The translations under genes were made by a program, and so were the position numbers. This document shows positions 8,286 to 16,757 of a stretch of 64,000 nucleotides of DNA, piece after piece. The notes under the pieces were generated by a model, which was given only the letters and a program-made list of their open reading frames with translations, was not told the origin of the DNA and made no database searches. Position 1 is the stretch's first letter. Every line of letters begins with the position of its first letter. This DNA is from Chryseobacterium nepalense (lineage in GTDB: Bacteria > Bacteroidota > Bacteroidia > Flavobacteriales > Weeksellaceae): assembly GCF_023195755.1 (NCBI RefSeq), contig NZ_CP096203.1, positions 3,596,001-3,660,000 on the forward strand. The letters are read 5' to 3'.

Positions 8286-10820
8286 CTAAATAGCCTCAAC
8301 TTGTCTTTTGTCTCTTTTGCAGTAAAGAACATAAATTCCGACTCCACTCAAAAGAATAAACAATCCGAAGCAAATTAATGAAATCCACTTACCTTTTTCA
8401 ATCACTTCCGGTTCGAATACCATTCTTATATCATGTTTTCCTGCAGGAACGTGTACTGCACGAAGAAGGTAATCTGCCTTGATATACGGAACTTCTTTCT
8501 CATCAATAAAGAATTTCCAGCCATGTGGATAATAGATCTCGGAAAATACAGCGAGCTGCGGTGTTTTTGATTGAGATTTGAATTCCAGTTCGTTGGGTTG
8601 ATAATTTGTTAGGTTGATAAACGCTGTTGGATCTGCCTGAACCGTTTTTCCGTCAAAATATTTTTTGTCTGAAGCGGCAATAACTGCTGTTTTCTTGCTG
8701 TCTATTACTCCAATGGATTTAATTTCCTGATTGGGCGACTCTACAAATTGAAGATCACTCACAAACCATGCATTTCCGTTGGCTTTCGGATTGGCAATAG
8801 CCTGTGGCTGTTCAGGACCACCCAACACAAGATATTTTGCATTTAAGAGATTAAGGATATTCGGAACTCTTACCGAATCCATGATCTGGAAATATTCGTT
8901 GATCACGTCATCATATCTTCTCAGTTTAACTGCGTGATATCCACCGATGGAAGATTTGAAGTAAGAGGTATTCGTTTCACTGAATGTTCCTAAAATATTA
9001 TTGAAAATCCTGTAATGTGTTTTATCTTTTTCCGCGATGGTTTCCAGCGTTTTGTTGACATTTACATTCGCAAGAATAGGTTCCAGATTCGGATTGCCCT
9101 GAACTTTTTCCGCCATTAAGTCTGAACTTTCCGTTTGGAAAGGATTTTCTGCAAAGATCTTATCCACATAATTATCGTCATTCAGATAACGCTTATTTAC
9201 AGTCCATAGATCGAATAAGCTTACGACACCAATGATTACCAAAGCAATATTATGATTGAGTTTCTGCTTTAAAACCATGAATAAAACACCGGCCGCAATG
9301 GCAACATAGATGAATGCTTTAAGGGCATCAATCCTGAATAATTTAAACCGTTCTTCACTCAGATAATCCAAAAGGAAAGGAGGAAGATATGTTTTTTCAT
9401 TCTCGGTATGGAAACCTAATAAAGATTTTCCGAAAATCAGTAAAATCAATACAAAACCCAGCGTTCCGCCTCCAACATAAAGAAGGATTTTCTGCTTATA
9501 TTCCTGAGTTAGCTCATTGTCTTTGAAAAATCTGTATAATCCGATAATCGCAATTAAAGGAAATAAAAGCTCTACAACCACCAAAATAGATGACGGAGCC
9601 CTGAATTTATTATAAAAAGGAACGAAGTCAATAAAAAAGTCGGAAAGCGCCATGAAATTGCTTCCCCAGGCTAAAAAGATCGTCAGAACCGTTGCTCCAA
9701 GAATCCAGTAACGGTATTTTTTCCAGGCAAAGAAAAACCCTAAAAGCGCTAAAAAGCAGACAATTGCTCCCTGATAAGCCGGCCCTGAAGTTCCGGGCTG
9801 ATCTCCCCAGTACGTAAGACTGCCGAAACCTTTGGAGATCCTGTCCATCTCAGCCTGCGAACCTACATTTTCCTGAACGAGCTCCTGAATTCTGTTCATC
9901 ATTTCTTTTCCTTCGGGCTCCTGGCTTCCGCCGCCCATCAGTCTTGGGATGAAGAGATTCAGTGTTTCAAGCTTTCCGTAGCTCCACATCAGCATACTTT
10001 CTTTATCCATCCCCGAATTTCCTCCGGTGTGGCTGTCGTTTGTTAAGATCTGCTTTCCACGAACCGTTTCTTTCACATATTCGGAGTTGGCCATAATTCT
10101 CTGGGAATTCATCCCGACACCGATAATGCATGCAGCTGCGATAATTCCTGATGAAACAAGAAAATGTTTCATCGGTATTTTTTTCTGAATGGCGCGAATT
10201 AATTCAGACAAGAATAAAAATCCTAACGCAAGGAACAGATAATACGTCATCTGCGGGTGGTTCGCTGCAATCTGAAGTCCCATAAAAAGGGCGGTTACAA
10301 TGAATCCCCAGATATATTGTCTCCTGATGTAGACGAGTAAAATTCCGGCAAGAAGCGGCGCAAAATATTCAATGGTATTGATTTTACCGTTGTGTCCTGC
10401 CGCAATGGCGATATAAAAATAGGTGGAAAGTCCGAAGAATGTGGCTCCCAGTAATGCGTATTTCCAGTTTCTGACGGCAACCATTCCTAACAGGAAAAAG
10501 CCGGCGAAAAGCATAAAAATATAATTGACCGGCCTCGGGAAAGAGTTTAGGGCAGAATCTATGTTTTTGATAAAGTCTCCTTTAAAACGGCTTCCCATCT
10601 GGTAAGTAGGCATGCCACCGAACATAGAGTCGCTCCAGTAGGTTTCCTTTCCGGTGTCGGCTCTGTAATCGATGAGTTCTTTTGCGCCTCCGCGATATTG
10701 CACGATATCATGCTGGAAAAGCTGTTTTCCCGTAAAAACAGGAGTGGAATATAAAAATGCTAAAACTATAAATACAATTATTGAAACTGCAATATAAATC
10801 AAGTTTTTATTTTTCGCCAT
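8286..10820 (-). CDS. YfhO-family polytopic membrane protein
   Basis: An 844-aa protein. A long N-terminal half has about 12-14 membrane helices, including the conserved first-loop region QHDIVQYRGGAKELIDYR, WSDSMFGGMPTYQMG and AAGHNGKI. A large extracytoplasmic C-terminal domain (about 540-800) and one last helix near 812-832 follow. YfhO of Bacillus is implicated in glycosylating lipoteichoic acid, and the family is distantly GT-C-like. In Bacteroidota the role is open but surface glycan or lipid glycosylation is plausible. It is followed upstream on the same strand by a DUF4834-like gene 10 bases away, so the two are probably co-transcribed. Confidence 0.85.
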   Translation of the reverse strand: MAKNKNLIYIAVSIIVFIVLAFLYSTPVFTGKQLFQHDIVQYRGGAKELIDYRADTGKETYWSDSMFGGMPTYQMGSRFKGDFIKNIDSALNSFPRPVNYIFMLFAGFFLLGMVAVRNWKYALLGATFFGLSTYFYIAIAAGHNGKINTIEYFAPLLAGILLVYIRRQYIWGFIVTALFMGLQIAANHPQMTYYLFLALGFLFLSELIRAIQKKIPMKHFLVSSGIIAAACIIGVGMNSQRIMANSEYVKETVRGKQILTNDSHTGGNSGMDKESMLMWSYGKLETLNLFIPRLMGGGSQEPEGKEMMNRIQELVQENVGSQAEMDRISKGFGSLTYWGDQPGTSGPAYQGAIVCFLALLGFFFAWKKYRYWILGATVLTIFLAWGSNFMALSDFFIDFVPFYNKFRAPSSILVVVELLFPLIAIIGLYRFFKDNELTQEYKQKILLYVGGGTLGFVLILLIFGKSLLGFHTENEKTYLPPFLLDYLSEERFKLFRIDALKAFIYVAIAAGVLFMVLKQKLNHNIALVIIGVVSLFDLWTVNKRYLNDDNYVDKIFAENPFQTESSDLMAEKVQGNPNLEPILANVNVNKTLETIAEKDKTHYRIFNNILGTFSETNTSYFKSSIGGYHAVKLRRYDDVINEYFQIMDSVRVPNILNLLNAKYLVLGGPEQPQAIANPKANGNAWFVSDLQFVESPNQEIKSIGVIDSKKTAVIAASDKKYFDGKTVQADPTAFINLTNYQPNELEFKSQSKTPQLAVFSEIYYPHGWKFFIDEKEVPYIKADYLLRAVHVPAGKHDIRMVFEPEVIEKGKWISLICFGLFILLSGVGIYVLYCKRDKRQVEAI

Positions 10821-10830
10821 GTGATGGTTA

Positions 10831-11070
10831 TTATCTTTTATTTTCGGAATTACCTTTATCAGTACTGTCTTTTACTTCTTCGTAATCTACGGTTTCAGCA
10901 TCCCAGTTGATATTGTTTTTATTTGAGTTTCGTATGTCCTGCTGCTTATCATTTTGGTTATTATTGTTAAATCTGTAACTATAAAATGTTTTGAAAAAAA
11001 TCCTTTTAAGGATATTCCAAACAAAGAAAATAATGATCGCGGCTAATACCAGCTCAAAAATATATTTCAT
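10831..11070 (-). CDS. Small membrane protein, DUF4834-like
   Basis: A 79-aa protein with one N-terminal hydrophobic helix (about 4-22), a short basic stretch, an Asn/Gln-rich linker (FNNNNQNDKQQ) and the ending WDAETVDYEEVKD. The latter is typical of small flavobacterial proteins found beside yfhO. It lies 10 bases upstream of yfhO on the same strand, suggesting a two-gene unit. The function is unknown. Confidence 0.7.
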   Translation of the reverse strand: MKYIFELVLAAIIIFFVWNILKRIFFKTFYSYRFNNNNQNDKQQDIRNSNKNNINWDAETVDYEEVKDSTDKGNSENKR

Positions 11071-11087
11071 AATATTTAAATGTTTTG

Positions 11088-11148
11088 GTTCAGGGTTTAA
11101 AGTTTTGCGTTCAGATTTGAAAAACTTTAAACCCGAAACCCTGAATTT
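11088..11148. repeat. Palindromic intergenic element (GGGTTTAAAGTTTT hairpin)
   Basis: Perfect 14-bp arms GGGTTTAAAGTTTT (11093-11106) and AAAACTTTAAACCC (11121-11134) are extended by CAGGG/CCCTG outside. It belongs to a family of TTTAAAGTTT/AAACTTTAAA spacer elements that recur at 13032, 13510, 15690 and 16730. Confidence 0.6.
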
Positions 11149-11155
11149 TAAACTT

Positions 11156-12208
11156 TTATTTTGCAGACGGATTTACCATCACAGAAGAATTGGAAACGCT
11201 TTTCATAGATTGCGATTCTTTTCCGTTTGAAATGGTTTCGATCTGTGTTGTTTTTACAGAAATATTCTGATTGCTGATCCATCCTGTATTCTGATCAAAC
11301 TTTATGGTTCCGTTCTGGCTGAGTTCACTGCTTAAGCTGTGTGTGACTTCACCCTGATTCTGCTTTTCCACTTTTTTAGGAATTCCTCCGGTTACGGCAA
11401 TTTCAGCAATACCGTTTCCTACGCTTTTTAAAATATAATTTGACGTTACTTTTATTTTTCCCTGTGCATCGGCATTTTCACTGTTGGTCCATTTTTCTCC
11501 TACTTTTACTCCTTTTTTCGGAATGATCGTCAGATTTTTATTAAACTGGTCTTTCAGAACTTTTTCATTGAATGATTCTTTCAGGCTTTCAATAATGCTT
11601 TCTTTCTGACTTTTATCTTTTACAATCGTTCCTACAGAATTTCCCACTTTATTGTAAACCGCATCAAAACCTGTGATGGAAATAACGTTTCCTTTGGTAT
11701 CCATTTTCATATTCAGCTTATTTCCGGTAAGCGCTCTGTTGATATTCCAGATCATTTTCAGGTCGTCTTCCTTCGGAATAGGCAATTTGGTATCAACAAC
11801 GATTGTCTTTCCCTGTGAGGTCTGAGAGTTTCTTTTTGAAATCAGGTTCAGTGTAATGTCATATACATTTCCTTTGATATCGTTTACCGTAAAAGACATT
11901 TCATCTGTCGCCTCACTGGTTGCATTTAATGTTTTTCCGGTAGGGTCGGTCATGGTTTTGGTATCTCTCTGATAAGTAGTCAAAGGATAGGTTTTTCCTT
12001 TTTCCAGCTTGAAAGTCTGCTTGTAAATTCCTGCAGAATCTTTTATCGCAGGATTTTCTTCCACTTTTGCTACAGAATCGGCAGGTACTTCCACTGTAAT
12101 TGTTTTTCCGGTTTTAGGATCTACTTTCGTTATTTTTGCCGTTTCTTTTTTATTACATGAAACCAAAGCTATCGTTGAGATCAGCGCTAATGCTGCTATA
12201 TTTTTCAT
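11156..12208 (-). CDS. Lipoprotein, DUF6263-like
   Basis: A 350-aa exported protein with an SPII signal and lipobox ALVSC (Cys18), then a charged linker with KVDPKTGKTITVEVPAD. The mature region is beta-rich with repeated short strands (FKLEKGKTYPL, MSFTVNDIKGNVYDITL, LTIIPKKGVKVGEKW). This resembles flavobacterial DUF6263 proteins of unknown role. It is anchored to a membrane by lipid. A palindromic repeat separates it from the downstream DUF4834/yfhO pair, and rlmB lies upstream on the same strand. Confidence 0.72.
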   Translation of the reverse strand: MKNIAALALISTIALVSCNKKETAKITKVDPKTGKTITVEVPADSVAKVEENPAIKDSAGIYKQTFKLEKGKTYPLTTYQRDTKTMTDPTGKTLNATSEATDEMSFTVNDIKGNVYDITLNLISKRNSQTSQGKTIVVDTKLPIPKEDDLKMIWNINRALTGNKLNMKMDTKGNVISITGFDAVYNKVGNSVGTIVKDKSQKESIIESLKESFNEKVLKDQFNKNLTIIPKKGVKVGEKWTNSENADAQGKIKVTSNYILKSVGNGIAEIAVTGGIPKKVEKQNQGEVTHSLSSELSQNGTIKFDQNTGWISNQNISVKTTQIETISNGKESQSMKSVSNSSVMVNPSAK

Positions 12209-12245
12209 TGAATTTTTTTTAAATTTTACTATTTCTTTATAGGTA

Positions 12246-12995
12246 CTACAATCCTGCTTTTGCAGTCATTTTCTGTCTTACCGCTTCATACAGGATCGCT
12301 CCACAAGCCACCGAAACGTTCAGTGACTGGGTTTTTCCCTCAATCGGTAATTTTATTTTTTCATCCGAATGATGAAGGACTTCTTTTGAAATTCCTGTTT
12401 CCTCATTACCCATTACCACGGCACAAGGCTCGTTGAAATTAACATCATAAATGAGCTTTTCAGCTTTTTCGCTCGCTGCAAATACCGATATACCGCTCTG
12501 TTGAAGAAAATCTACCACATGAGCAAGATTGGGTGCTTTACATATTTTTACGTTGTAAAGAGCTCCTGCAGATGTTTTTATGGCATCGGAATTAATTGGA
12601 GCGGCTCCCTTTTCAGGAATGATTACAGCATCGACCCCTACACATTCTGCCGTTCTGCAGATCGCTCCGAAATTTCGGACGTCTGTTAACCGGTCTAAAA
12701 TGAGTAAGAAAGGCGTTTTCCCTTCTTCAAATAATTGAGGAACAATATCTTCCACTTTATGAAAAGGAACATCTGAAATAAAAGCCACCACACCTTGATG
12801 GTTTTTTCTTGTAAAACGGTTCAGTTTTTCAACCGGAACATAATTGGGACGGATTTTATTTTTGGCTAAAATTGCTTTAAGTTCAGCATAAATAGGCCCC
12901 TGAAGTGCATTCTGCACAAAGACCTTGTCAATTGTTTTTCCTGCTTCTATAGCTTCAATTACGGGACGCAGCCCGAAAATAAAATCGTCTTTCAT
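12246..12995 (-). CDS. rlmB: 23S rRNA (guanosine-2'-O-)-methyltransferase RlmB
   Basis: A 249-aa SPOUT-class SAM-dependent methyltransferase expected to methylate G2251 of 23S rRNA in the large-subunit P loop. The start is taken at ATG 12995 (MKDDFIFGLRPV). An upstream in-frame ATG at 13022 would add nine residues from repeat DNA. An L30e-like substrate-binding domain (about 1-75) precedes the trefoil-knot domain. That domain has the motifs VRNFGAICRTAE, VVMGNEETGIS and IEGKTQSLNVSVACGAILYE. It is monocistronic or distally linked to the lipoprotein gene downstream. Confidence 0.92.
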   Translation of the reverse strand: MKDDFIFGLRPVIEAIEAGKTIDKVFVQNALQGPIYAELKAILAKNKIRPNYVPVEKLNRFTRKNHQGVVAFISDVPFHKVEDIVPQLFEEGKTPFLLILDRLTDVRNFGAICRTAECVGVDAVIIPEKGAAPINSDAIKTSAGALYNVKICKAPNLAHVVDFLQQSGISVFAASEKAEKLIYDVNFNEPCAVVMGNEETGISKEVLHHSDEKIKLPIEGKTQSLNVSVACGAILYEAVRQKMTAKAGL

Positions 12996-13015
12996 TGAAT
13001 AATTTTTATGTTTAA

Positions 13016-13105
13016 GGTTCAAAGTTCAATGTTTAAAGTTTAATGTTTTGAATTTTCTGTTTAAAATAATCCGGTTCAAATCCAGAACCTTAAACTTTAA
13101 ATCAG
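13016..13105. repeat. Palindromic TTTAAAGTTTAA element
   Basis: Arms TTTAAAGTTTAA (13032-13043) and TTAAACTTTAAA (13090-13101) are perfect complements around an AT-rich centre. Outer AGGTTC/GAACCT arms extend the pairing. The element lies immediately downstream of the four-helix-bundle gene. Confidence 0.6.
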
Positions 13106-13111
13106 AAACCA

Positions 13112-13504
13112 TTATGGTTTATACTTTGTTCCTTTTAAATCTGTAATATTTAAATATTTTATGAATGAGCCTATTTTTCGGCTCAAAACTTCTTTTTGAT
13201 CTTTTAAGATCTCAAACTTTTCCTGTGAAATGAAATTTCTGTCAAACACTCGGTATAATTGTGATCTTGTTTCTCCACAAGACGCTTTGGCAATAGACAG
13301 AAACTGAATAAATTCTTTATTTTCATTTCTTTCAAATCCTTCTGCAATATTATCCATAACCGAACCTGAAGAGCTGTCAATCTGATTGCAAAGTTTAAAA
13401 TTATTTTTAAGATTAGTAGATTCAATAATTTCGTAGATGTCTTTACACAATTCACGTGAAAGTTTCCAAATTTCTAAATCTTCAAATCTATTTACTGTTG
13501 CCAT
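13112..13504 (-). CDS. Four-helix-bundle protein (23S rRNA intervening-sequence family)
   Basis: A 130-aa all-helical protein of the group first seen encoded in 23S rRNA intervening sequences. The hallmark [11 protein letters not shown] is at about 48-58, followed by [21 protein letters not shown]. The N-terminal [14 protein letters not shown] is also typical. The molecular role is unknown. It is free-standing, not in an rRNA gene. It is bracketed by TTAAACTTTAA repeats: one at 13090-13101, just downstream, and another at 13510-13520, six bases before the start codon. Confidence 0.88.
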   Translation of the reverse strand: MATVNRFEDLEIWKLSRELCKDIYEIIESTNLKNNFKLCNQIDSSSGSVMDNIAEGFERNENKEFIQFLSIAKASCGETRSQLYRVFDRNFISQEKFEILKDQKEVLSRKIGSFIKYLNITDLKGTKYKP

Positions 13505-13536
13505 AAATCTTAAACTTTAAACTCAAAACATTGAAC
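13505..13536. repeat. TTAAACTTTAAAC repeat copy upstream of the four-helix-bundle gene
   Basis: TTAAACTTTAA at 13510-13520 is followed by AACATTGAAC, matching the arms of the element at 13016-13105. The two copies flank the four-helix-bundle gene. Confidence 0.5.
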
Positions 13537-14007
13537 CTAATATTTTTCTCCTAAAATTGCTCTTTTTTGTGCCATTGCATAGCCGTAATGCAGGCTTTCG
13601 TGCATATTGTTGAAAATGATGGCGTCCTGAATGCTTTTAAGATCCATTCCGAAACTTGTGGTGTACGGAGTGTAATCTGAAAAGAAATCGCTGTCATAAT
13701 CCCTCATTAAAATCTTTGAGGTTTCCGTTAGTAAGAACTCAAGATCTTCTACTTCAGACTTCTGAACATTCAGATTGGGCAAAGTACCTTTTTTATAAGT
13801 TTCAATCCAGTATTTATCAATTCTGAAAGGATTACCGCTAAGGTAATAATGCAGAAGCTGCTGGGTAGCAACGGTATGCGCAATATTCCAGTAAATGTTG
13901 TTATTGAAACCGTCCGGAATCAGCAGAAGATCTTCATGAGAAGTATTCTGTAAAATACCCAGAAGGTTCTTCCGTACTTGTCTGTGGGCTTGAAAATGAT
14001 AATTCAC
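13537..14007 (-). CDS. DinB-like four-helix metalloprotein
   Basis: A 156-aa DinB/YfiT-type protein, a fold that binds a divalent metal through three histidines. They are visible in NIAHTVATQQL (about 43) and in the C-terminal NNMHESLHYGYAM (about 134-140). The biochemical role is unknown; relatives include thiol transferases and DNA-damage-induced proteins. The start appears to be GTG at 14007, since no ATG upstream is in frame. A near-consensus AAATTTTG box lies 3 bases ahead of it. Confidence 0.82.
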   Translation of the reverse strand: MNYHFQAHRQVRKNLLGILQNTSHEDLLLIPDGFNNNIYWNIAHTVATQQLLHYYLSGNPFRIDKYWIETYKKGTLPNLNVQKSEVEDLEFLLTETSKILMRDYDSDFFSDYTPYTTSFGMDLKSIQDAIIFNNMHESLHYGYAMAQKRAILGEKY

Positions 14008-14257
14008 TTTGCAAAATTTTTAATCACCAAAAATAGTTTAATAAACTGGAAATGACAATTTTTGAACAGGTGATTCAGTTAAAATTTATATATTTTTATG
14101 AAAATATCTTTATTATAGAAGGCAATCAAGATCATGTTTGTTTTTCAATATCACATTAATGCCGGAATATTTAACAAACTTTAACTCAAAAATAGCATTG
14201 TTTGGGTTGATTTATGCAACTATTTATTAGAAATTTACCAATTATTTTAATTAGACT

Positions 14258-15262
14258 ATGTCAGATACATATCAAGCAGAAGATATTCGTCAGCTAACTG
14301 AGCAGGTAAGAGAAGCCAATTTCCATTTTTCCCGTCTCCGCGAAGAAATCAATAAAGTAATCATCGGTCAGGAGTATATGATTGACCGTCTTTTGGTCGG
14401 TCTTTTAGGGAATGGACACGTTCTTTTGGAGGGTGTTCCCGGACTGGCAAAAACACTTGCCATAAAAACACTTGCAGATGCTGTTGACGGTGAATTCTCA
14501 AGAATTCAGTTTACTCCGGATCTGTTGCCTGCCGATGTGGTGGGAACCATGATTTACAATGTTAAAGAAAATGATTTTTCCATAAAAAGAGGTCCTGTTT
14601 TTGCCAATTTCGTACTGGCAGATGAGATCAACCGTGCCCCCGCGAAAGTTCAGTCGGCTCTTTTAGAGGTAATGCAGGAAAAGCAGGTAACCATAGGTGA
14701 CGAAACGATGAAGCTGCCGAAGCCGTTCCTGGTGTTGGCGACACAAAATCCTATAGATCAGGAAGGTACTTATCTGTTGCCGGAAGCACAAAGCGACCGT
14801 TTTATGCTGAAATGTACGATTGATTACCCCAAATTTGAAGATGAAAGAACGGTAATGAGAATGGTGTCAACTTCGCATCAGCCCTCGGTAAAACCTGTAA
14901 TTTCTCTTGAGCATATCGTTGCTGCAAAAGAACTGATTAACCAGATTTACCTTGACGAAAAAATAGAAAAATATATCTTGGATATGGTCTTTGCAACCCG
15001 TTTTCCTGAAAATTATGGTCTTTCGGAGCTTAAAAATTATATCAGTTTCGGGGCATCGCCGAGAGCATCAATTAATTTGGCTATCGCTTCAAGAGCGTAT
15101 GCATTCCTTAAAGGAAGAGCTTTTGTCATTCCTGAAGATGTAAAATCTCTGGCAAAAGATGTTTTAAGACACAGAATAGGTCTTACTTTCGAAGCGGAAG
15201 CGGAAGAAATTTCATCAGAAGAAATCGTCAACAGAATCTTAGCGAAAATTCAGGCTCCGTAA
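14258..15262 (+). CDS. moxR: MoxR-family AAA+ ATPase, first gene of the Bat operon
   Basis: A 334-aa cytoplasmic AAA+ ATPase. Walker A GVPGLAKT is at residues 59-66 and Walker B FVLADEINRAP at 117-127, followed by sensor 1 VLATQNPIDQEGTYLLPEAQ and an arginine-finger region SDRFMLK. MoxR proteins act as chaperones that activate or assemble vWA-domain partners. Here the partners are the DUF58, BatA and BatB proteins downstream. Its stop overlaps the next start by one base (TAATG), so the genes are translationally coupled. Confidence 0.93.
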   Translation: MSDTYQAEDIRQLTEQVREANFHFSRLREEINKVIIGQEYMIDRLLVGLLGNGHVLLEGVPGLAKTLAIKTLADAVDGEFSRIQFTPDLLPADVVGTMIYNVKENDFSIKRGPVFANFVLADEINRAPAKVQSALLEVMQEKQVTIGDETMKLPKPFLVLATQNPIDQEGTYLLPEAQSDRFMLKCTIDYPKFEDERTVMRMVSTSHQPSVKPVISLEHIVAAKELINQIYLDEKIEKYILDMVFATRFPENYGLSELKNYISFGASPRASINLAIASRAYAFLKGRAFVIPEDVKSLAKDVLRHRIGLTFEAEAEEISSEEIVNRILAKIQAP

Positions 15263-15684
15263 TGGATGAAGTGATAATTAGAAAGGCAGTTCCGGAAGAT
15301 TGTCATTCTATGCTGGAACTTATCAAAGAACTTGCGGAATATGAAAAGGCATCGGGTGAAGTTATCCTCACATTAGATCGGTTCATCGAAGACGGATTTG
15401 GGGCATCTCCTGTCTGGGGAGCTTTTGTGGCTGAATATAATAGTGAAATTGTCGGTATTTCTTTATTTTACGACCGTTATTCAACCTGGAAAGGACGAAG
15501 ACTTTATCTTGAAGACTTGGTCGTGACCGAAAGGTGCAGAGGAAAACAGGTGGGGAGAAAATTATTTGAAGCTACGATGGAATATGGAAAATCCCGTCGC
15601 TACAGCGGAATGGTCTTTCAGGTTTTAAACTGGAATGAGCCGGTGATTAATTTCTATAAAAAATACAGCCCGAAAATTCGATGA
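15262..15684 (+). CDS. GNAT acetyltransferase with frameshifted C-terminus
   Basis: 140 aa as read. The N-acetyltransferase fold is clear: an N-terminal VIIRKAVPEDC strand, the central LYLEDLVVTERCRGKQVGRKL (acetyl-CoA loop R/Q-x-x-G-x-G/K) and VLNWNEPVINFYKKY near the end. It resembles diamine/small-molecule acetyltransferases. The frame stops at 15684 after YSPKIR. In the +1 frame the family ending continues as KFDDEWFNVSIEF to a TAA at 15719-15721. One base too many in the AAAA at 15673-15676 would explain this. It is inserted between moxR and the DUF58 gene and starts inside the moxR stop. It is either a real frameshift allele or a base-call error. Confidence 0.8.
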   Translation: MDEVIIRKAVPEDCHSMLELIKELAEYEKASGEVILTLDRFIEDGFGASPVWGAFVAEYNSEIVGISLFYDRYSTWKGRRLYLEDLVVTERCRGKQVGRKLFEATMEYGKSRRYSGMVFQVLNWNEPVINFYKKYSPKIR

Positions 15685-15687
15685 TGA

Positions 15688-15822
15688 ATGGTTTAATGTT
15701 TCAATCGAGTTTAATGTTTAATGTTTTAGATTTAAAGTTTATTGATGCCATTAAGCCAATTTAAATTTTTAATAAAATGGAACATTTCAAACCAAAAACA
15801 TTGAACCAAAAACCTTAAACAA
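15688..15822. repeat. TTTAATGTTT / AACATTGAAC repeat region inside the Bat operon
   Basis: Several GTTTAATGTTT units (15691-15736) face AAACATTGAACC and AACCTTAAAC units (15798-15820), with ATTTAAAGTTTATTG between them. It is the same element family as at 13016 and 11088. The left end overlaps the frameshifted tail of the GNAT gene. Confidence 0.5.
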
Positions 15823-15826
15823 TTAT

Positions 15827-16690
15827 ATGCAGATAAAAGATATTGTAAAAAAAGTCAAACAAATAGAAATCCGTACCCGAAAAAAGACGGAAGCTACTTT
15901 GATGGGGCAATATCACAGTGCTTTTAAAGGGCAGGGAATGACTTTTTCGGAAGTGCGTCCTTATCAGTTCGGAGACGAGATCCGCAGGATCGACTGGAAT
16001 AAAACAGCCCGTTTCCGTGAACCTTTCGTGAAAGTAATGGAGGAGGAAAGAGAACTCACCATGATGCTTTTGGTTGATATTTCTGCTTCAATGGATTACG
16101 GAACCAAGAATCAGCTGAAACGCGAATATGTTGCGGAAATTGCGGCAAGCCTGGGATTTTCCGCAGCAGGAAATAATGATAAAGTCGGTTTAATTCTTTT
16201 TGCTGACAAGGTTTACAGAGTAATCCCTCCTCAGAAAGGCAGAAAGCACATTCTTTCGATCATCAGTACGATTCTTACGGCAGAATATATTCCTGCAACG
16301 GCCAAAATTGATAAGGCTCTGGAATATATGATGGGTATTTTTAAAAGGAAATCTCTGGTTTTCATGTTCTCGGATTTTGAAGATGAATATGATTCCAAAA
16401 TGCTGAAAGCAGCCGCTAAAAAACACCAGCTCTTAGGAATGAGGATTTTTGACGAAAAAGATAATGAAATTCCGGACGTAGGATATACCTTATTATATGA
16501 TGCTGAAACCGGTAAACAGATCTGGGCTAATACATCGAATGCAAGATGGAGGTATAATTTTGCGGAAGCTCAGAAGCAGAAACTGAGAGCGCTGGAAGAT
16601 GATTTTGCTAACAGCTCAGCCAGTTTTCTTAATGTTGATACCGGTTCGGATTATTCGAAACTGTTGTATAATTATTTTCAGAAAAAATAA
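15827..16690 (+). CDS. DUF58 / vWA-like protein of the Bat operon
   Basis: A 287-aa cytoplasmic protein. The DUF58 hallmark YQFGDEIRRIDWNKTAR is at residues 46-62, followed by a vWA-type metal site DISASMD (84-90). DUF58 proteins pair with MoxR ATPases throughout bacteria and lie in operons for membrane-anchored vWA proteins; the substrate or client is unknown. The ATG at 15827 follows the repeat region directly. Confidence 0.9.
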   Translation: MQIKDIVKKVKQIEIRTRKKTEATLMGQYHSAFKGQGMTFSEVRPYQFGDEIRRIDWNKTARFREPFVKVMEEERELTMMLLVDISASMDYGTKNQLKREYVAEIAASLGFSAAGNNDKVGLILFADKVYRVIPPQKGRKHILSIISTILTAEYIPATAKIDKALEYMMGIFKRKSLVFMFSDFEDEYDSKMLKAAAKKHQLLGMRIFDEKDNEIPDVGYTLLYDAETGKQIWANTSNARWRYNFAEAQKQKLRALEDDFANSSASFLNVDTGSDYSKLLYNYFQKK

Positions 16691-16696
16691 ATATAA

Positions 16697-16755
16697 AAGT
16701 CAAAACCAGCCATTTTAAAAACTGAGTTTTGAACTTTAAACTTTGAATTAATTAA
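16697..16755. repeat. GAACTTTAAACTTTGAA repeat copy
   Basis: This AT-rich spacer between the DUF58 gene and the next reading frame contains TTTTGAACTTTAAACTTTGAA (about 16725-16746), another member of the AAACTTTAAA spacer family. Confidence 0.4.
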
Positions 16756-16757
16756 AA

